In this document: positions 59,323 through 64,000 of the stretch, piece after piece
Layout of the letters: the number at the start of each line of letters is the position of its first letter
Position numbering within the stretch: the stretch's first letter is position 1
Assembly (NCBI GenBank): GCA_013397865.1
Contig: VZTI01002345.1
Coordinates: 175,741-239,740, forward strand
Length of the DNA stretch: 64,000 bases
Reading direction: 5' to 3'
Origin: Struthidea cinerea
Taxonomy: Eukaryota > Chordata > Aves > Passeriformes > Corcoracidae
Translations under genes and position numbers: made by a program
Notes under the pieces: model-generated
What the model was told of the DNA's origin: nothing
The model's input: only the letters and a program-made list of their open reading frames with translations
Database searches by the model: none

Positions 59323-60613
59323 CTCGCTGCGCAGGCAGAGCAGGGCCACTGTCACTGCCAGGTGCTCCCCGTGCCATGGTTTTGTGGGACACCCAGGGCA
59401 GAGACACTGTCAAGGACCAGGACCTGCCACACCGTCCCTGTGGCAGATCATTTCCACCTAGAGAAAACCTGGAATTCTTCCCAGCTCTTAGCTCCTAATC
59501 CTGACAGGCGGTGCTCAGAGGTGAAGTATTTTGTGTATGATTCACTTTTATAGGACTGAGCTTTGCATGGAAATGGGGAAAATGCCCCAGAATCCCAACA
59601 TGAACAACCCCCCAGCGTGGCAGGACACATTCACACCGAACTGTCGGACGATCTCACCTGGCTGTACATCAAAATCTTATCTCTTCTTATCACTCTTGTC
59701 TCTGAGGAGCTTATTTCACGTGTGCTGTGCCTCTGTGGAGCGGTGGAATTGCATCAGGGGCGCTAAACCTGGGTCAAAATCTGTTTGGAACTTTGGACCG
59801 TGATATTAACCATCAAAAACAATAACGACAACAAGAGATCCTGCCTTGTGAGCACTGTTGTTTGTCCCTCGTGCTGGACACGGCCTCGGGATGTGGAATA
59901 GGATCCTATTGTTGTATTCCCAATAAACAAAGAGGCAGATTCTCCTCGTGCCTTATTAGAGGGTCTTTGTATGGGTGGAAGAAAATAAAGTCTGTGTGAG
60001 GCAGAGCAGGTGTGAAGGATCCTCCTGGGCCAGCCCTGCTGGGGACGCGACCTCCAGCGCGTGTGAGGAGCCCAGGGAGGGGGACAAAGAGAGGATCCAT
60101 GGATTCAGAGGGATAAACATCACTTTAATTTCATTTTCAACACTCTGCAAACTGTTCCTAGCAATTTAAACTGAAGGGGTGCAGGGGTTTGAGTGACTCT
60201 GTCAGGGTTGGGAACCTCAAAGGGAGATAGGTCAGGAGCGGTGCTAAGGAGGGGTCTCCAGTATTCCTACAGGAAAATTCCCTGTTTCGTTGTGGTTAAC
60301 AAGGAAGCCTGGATTTGGGACAGCTCACATCCCACCTGCAACCTGCTGATCGGAGATACCCATGAGAGGAAACACCTGAAGAGAAGGGAAAACGGTTTAA
60401 ATATTGGTATTTATAACACGGGAGCATCGTATTCCTGCCCGTGGAAAAATTAAAGACTTCTTAAATCTGTGCTTCAGGCCCCTTGCTGCTGGCTCTGAAA
60501 CACCCCACGTTTTTGGGAATGGGAGCTGTGAGTGACAATTTCTGAGGTGTCCTTTGTCATTTGGCTTCACCAGTGTTCAGTGCCAGGTCTGGGGGCTGGG
60601 CTGGCTGAGCTCT
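59323..60613. other. Upstream intergenic stretch, nothing recognised
   Basis: No gene or repeat recognised. Confidence 0.5.
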
Positions 60614-61115
60614 GTCACAGAATCCCAGGATCATTTTAGTTGGGAAAGCCCTCCCAAGTCATGGAGTCCAACCTGATTCCACCTTATCCCCGGCCCAGAG
60701 CTCTGAGTGCCACCTCCAGCCCTTCCTGGAGCACCTCCAGGGATGGGCACTCCAAACCTCCCTGGGCAGCCCCTGCCAAGGCCTGAGCTCCCTTTCCATG
60801 GAGAAATTCCTGCTGATGTCCAACCTGAGCCTCCCCTGGCCCAGCCTGAGGCCGTTCCCTCTCCTCCTGTCCCTGTTCCCTGGGAGCAGAGCCCGACCCC
60901 CCCCGGCTGCCCCCTCCTGTCAGGGAGTTGTGCAGAGCCACAAGGTCCCCCCGGAGCCTCCTTTGCTCCAGGCTGAGCCCCTTTCCCAGCTCCCTCAGGA
61001 ATTCTCCAGCCCCTTCCCAGCTCCGTTCCCGTCCCTGGACACGCTCCAGCCCCTCCATGTCCCTATTGAGGACCCCAAACTGGACACAGCACTCGAGGTG
61101 TGGCCTCCCCTCTGC
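60614..61115 (-). mobile_element. CR1 LINE fragment (longest minus-strand copy)
   Basis: Minus orientation. The 3' end at the left reads TCACAGAATCCCAGGATCAT. It continues through GAGCTCTGAGTGCCACCTCC, CCTGCTGATGTCCAACCTGA, GTCCCTGTTCCCTGGGAGCA and GTTGTGCAGAGCCACAAGGT to CCCAAACTGGACACAGCACT, further towards the LINE 5' side than the other copies. Confidence 0.95.
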
Positions 61116-61289
61116 AGCTCTCCCCTAAAGCATTACATTTTAATGCATAAACCTTGGGAAAAGAAATGTTCTTTGTCAAAAAGAATGAGAAAAAAATCTC
61201 TGAGCTTCCACCATCTCTGTCAATGTCAGAGGCGTCTGCACACGTTGTAATCAGAAAAGAAACACTCTGAGCACAGGCAGAAGAGATGA

Positions 61290-62110
61290 AGTAAATTGTG
61301 TCCCCATCCTTCCAGCGAGGCTTTGTTCGTTATCTCTCACTTTGCATCCGTACATTTGATTTTTCCTGCCCGAGCCTGGGATTCTGCATTTGTCCTCGGC
61401 GAGTTTCAGCTGACAGATCTCGTCCCATTATCCTGATCCATCTGAATTCCGGACCTGCTCTCTTGTCTTGTCACAGCTCATAAAGCTGCATTATCTTTGC
61501 TATCAGACAAATCAGTTATTAATGGGCACGAACAAAACGAGCAGCTCTGGCCCCACCTGAGCCGGGGGCTGCATTTTTCTCCTGCCGAGGCACCAAAATT
61601 ACAGGGCTTTGTTTGCGTTCCTGTTCTGCTCCCACGGCCCTGATCTGCTCATGAGGCTCTCCCGCAATCCTGAGCACACAGATTTGTACAGCCAGGATAT
61701 CTCACATCTGCTCCTGCCCTGTCCATCGGGCTGTCACTGCCAGGGGAGGAAATCAGATTGATTTGATGTGATTTGCTCCTGAGAAAGCCATGCTGGCTTT
61801 TTCCTCGTAATTTTATTATCTTCTAGGTGTTTATAGTGATTATTCCATCCTTTGTCCCAGGATCTTTCCAAGAGATAGAGTTGGGCAGACTGGGGGATCA
61901 CTCCTGGGGCTTCTTTTTCTCCTTTTTTAAAGCCAGGGCACTGATTGTGTCTCCTGTCCCTCGTGTCCTGTCACCACCTTCTCAGAGATCCTCACTACTG
62001 CCTCAGAAATTTCCCGGGATGGTTCACAAGTGTTCTGGGATGAATTCCTCCAGCTCTGCTGACTCCAGGACATCCGCACATTTCCAGAGGCGAATTCCAG
62101 CCTGGGGTCA
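61290..62110 (-). mobile_element. Probable older CR1/L3-like LINE sequence, reverse-transcriptase side
   Basis: Several segments resemble, in the expected antisense order, the coding part of old CR1/L3-type LINEs: GATTCTGCATTTGTCCTCGG, then GAGAAAGCCATGCTGGCTTT, then CAGGATCTTTCCAAGAGATA, and TCTGGGATGAATTCCTCCAG. It is full of stops and indels. It may be the 5' continuation of the element at 60614 or a separate older insertion. Identification is from memory of the family and is only moderate. Confidence 0.55.
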
Positions 62111-64000
62111 GCTCCCTTCTAGCACCAGGTGAGGGAAGATGATGGAGCAAAGCAGATTTTCTCCAAAACAGAGCCCACACAAAGACAGGTGAGCGCCCAA
62201 GCTGGGAAATCCTGGCCTCCACATCCCAGGAATTCTGCCTCTCCCACAGATCTGCAGGGACAACGAGGCTGTGATGTTGCAGCAATTGTCTCTGAGAACT
62301 GCTGATTCCCTGATGCTCCTCTGAGCTGCAAACCACCCTTGTCAGGCTGCTGAGCGCTCAGGGGGCTTGGGAAGCTCTCTGAGATGTTGGTTACAGACCC
62401 AGAATGGTCTGTGAGGATGTCTGGGACCCACAGGAGGATGTGGAAGCGCATCCAAGGATTTCTGGCAGCTTGGAACTCGCAGGCGGGACTTTGAGAAGGA
62501 GTTGGAGAATCCGAGCACGGAGCATTCGCTGGGCTGGGGACCCACTGGTCCAGGGGATAATTCCTGTCCAGGGCCATGTCACAGCCTTCAGAAAAGACCA
62601 GGAATTCTCTGCATCTTTATTTGGGTTTATTTTTGCTGGTTTGAACCCATCAAGCTCACGTTGGTGCAGCTTTACAGAAATGAGAGATGCTGACTCTGAA
62701 ACCAGTGCCTGGGACACTCCACATCTTAATTTGGGGGCTTAATCTGGCCCACAGAGGCGTCTGACTCAAAAAAAAAGAGAAGTGAGTTATCATTGGGCAG
62801 GCAGGAGGGGAGAACCCAGTGTCAGCTTGCAATTTCCAAGTTGTTTGTTTCATTTATTAATTATTAACTCCCAGCCTGTCAGGAATACATTTACAGTGGG
62901 AATGAGAGCAGGCAAGATTAGATCATGCTCATACCTTCCCGAACAATTCCGCTTTTTATTAAATTTCCATTTATGCTGATGAAATTATTCGAGGGACTAT
63001 TAAAAAGACCCATGAAAATCCCAACTCAGCGCAGCAGGACGAGGAGGTTTGTGAGGTTTGTGAGAAAGCATTTATCACCCGCAAACACACCCCAGGTAGC
63101 TCAATCCAGTTTGCTTTTAATTTAACTGCTCGAAAGTGACTGGATGCCTTTTTTTGTTTACACTTAAATCACCCGGAGTGGTGGCAGAGCAGGACTTCCA
63201 CCGCATTAAGCTTCAGACCACTAGAGAGAGCCAGACGAAAGTCAATGCCCGGTTGTGCAGCCTGAGATGGGAACGACAGCTCAGATTCGGAGCAAATAAA
63301 TCCAAAAGTGTGATCGGAGCTCCTGCCTGGAGCGTCAGGGCTGAGGTGCTGCACCCAACGGGCCAAGGGCAGCTCCTCTGCCTTGGAAATCTGGATCCAT
63401 CCGTGCCAAATGGATCCTGCAAATGCTTTGGAAATCCTGCCCTTTCCAGGGACGAGGTTCCAGCATCACCCAGTTCTTGTCCTGGGGCTCTCAAGGAGCT
63501 AAATCCCTTTATTGAGTATTTTAATATTTTATTTCTTTCTTTTCAGTTTCAAGGAGCTGGTTTCCTCTGTCGAGGGAGCTCTCTAATCTCGTATCAGCTA
63601 TGCCGGCGTAAAAAAAAGCAACCCAGGGGATCAAGGAAACTCCTTCTCCAAGGGGTGACATTAACACAGAATCATGAGAAAACTCACCCCAGGAAAAAAA
63701 ACAACAGCAGTAACAGCAGGCTACGTGCAAGTTTTTAACTCATAAAACAATGTTTACTCATAAAAGCTGGCTGACAACGCCAAAAAACGCAATCCTAAAC
63801 AACCTGTACCCAGCAGAGCCATTTTCCTGTGGTCTGTGGCCCTGGATTTGAACAGCTCCATCATTGTCACGGAAGGGACACTCAGTGCAAGGTGACAAAC
63901 AGGGGATAAGTTAAATTCCAGCACGTGCCTGTAAATGAGATTTTGGGGAACCTACTTTCAAGAGCAAGCCACCTGATTTGCTTCCTGAGGGAGGGAAACA
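62111..64000. other. Upstream intergenic stretch to the window edge
   Basis: No CR1 ending, tandem array, RNA gene or known protein recognised. By human synteny the next gene on this side would be SH3PXD2B. Its long last exon is not in the window. Confidence 0.5.

Noticed and set aside
58824..59553. Overlapping frames of 200-224 residues rich in Gly, Lys and Arg
   Set aside because: Produced by the 29/30-bp minisatellite. The one-base unit difference shifts frame, and no homology is visible.
1..64000. CRISPR arrays, tRNA or rRNA genes, bacterial operons
   Set aside because: None is visible. The tandem arrays lack spacer-repeat structure, and the window is a vertebrate gene with introns.

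Overview
The window looks like the nuclear genome of a bird. It holds one recognisable protein-coding gene, spread over more than 40 kb, inside non-coding DNA carrying about two dozen fragments of CR1 LINEs, the dominant avian retroposon. There are no operons, tightly packed reading frames or prokaryotic signals. CR1 density, a short solo LTR and several GC-rich minisatellites fit a neoavian bird, perhaps a passerine; the order is inference.

The gene is UBTD2 (ubiquitin domain-containing protein 2, also called DC-UbP), transcribed on the minus strand, right to left. Its terminal coding exon is at 11889-12286 and its middle coding exon at 28786-29022, both with clean GT/AG splice sites in matching phase. 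The first exon should encode about 23 residues. I do not see it. A 689-base run of N (52153-52841) interrupts a strong CpG island (about 51600-53030) where the promoter and exon 1 are expected, so exon 1 is very probably lost in the gap. Intron 2 is 16.5 kb and intron 1 about 23 kb.

Layout: 1-700 is a second CpG-rich block, possibly the edge of the neighbouring promoter (STK10 by synteny). 700-6400 is intergenic DNA with two CR1 pieces and a solo LTR. 6420-11888 is a CR1-free stretch that may be a long UBTD2 3' UTR, ending at a good AATAAA plus GU-rich element and containing a 20-bp minisatellite. 12287-28785 is intron 2, with CR1 pieces, an 11-copy 39-bp minisatellite and a cluster of unclassified short duplicated sequences. 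29023-52152 is intron 1, including a CR1-free stretch (39.7-47.5 kb) with a perfect 29-bp inverted repeat. 53-64 kb is upstream intergenic DNA dense in CR1, with a 29/30-bp minisatellite.

I found no new gene system. The features most worth a second look are structural: the perfect hairpin at 43591-43683; the inverted and direct duplications around exon 2; a short unknown repeat nested inside a CR1; and the G-run array at the edge of the gap that hides the promoter.
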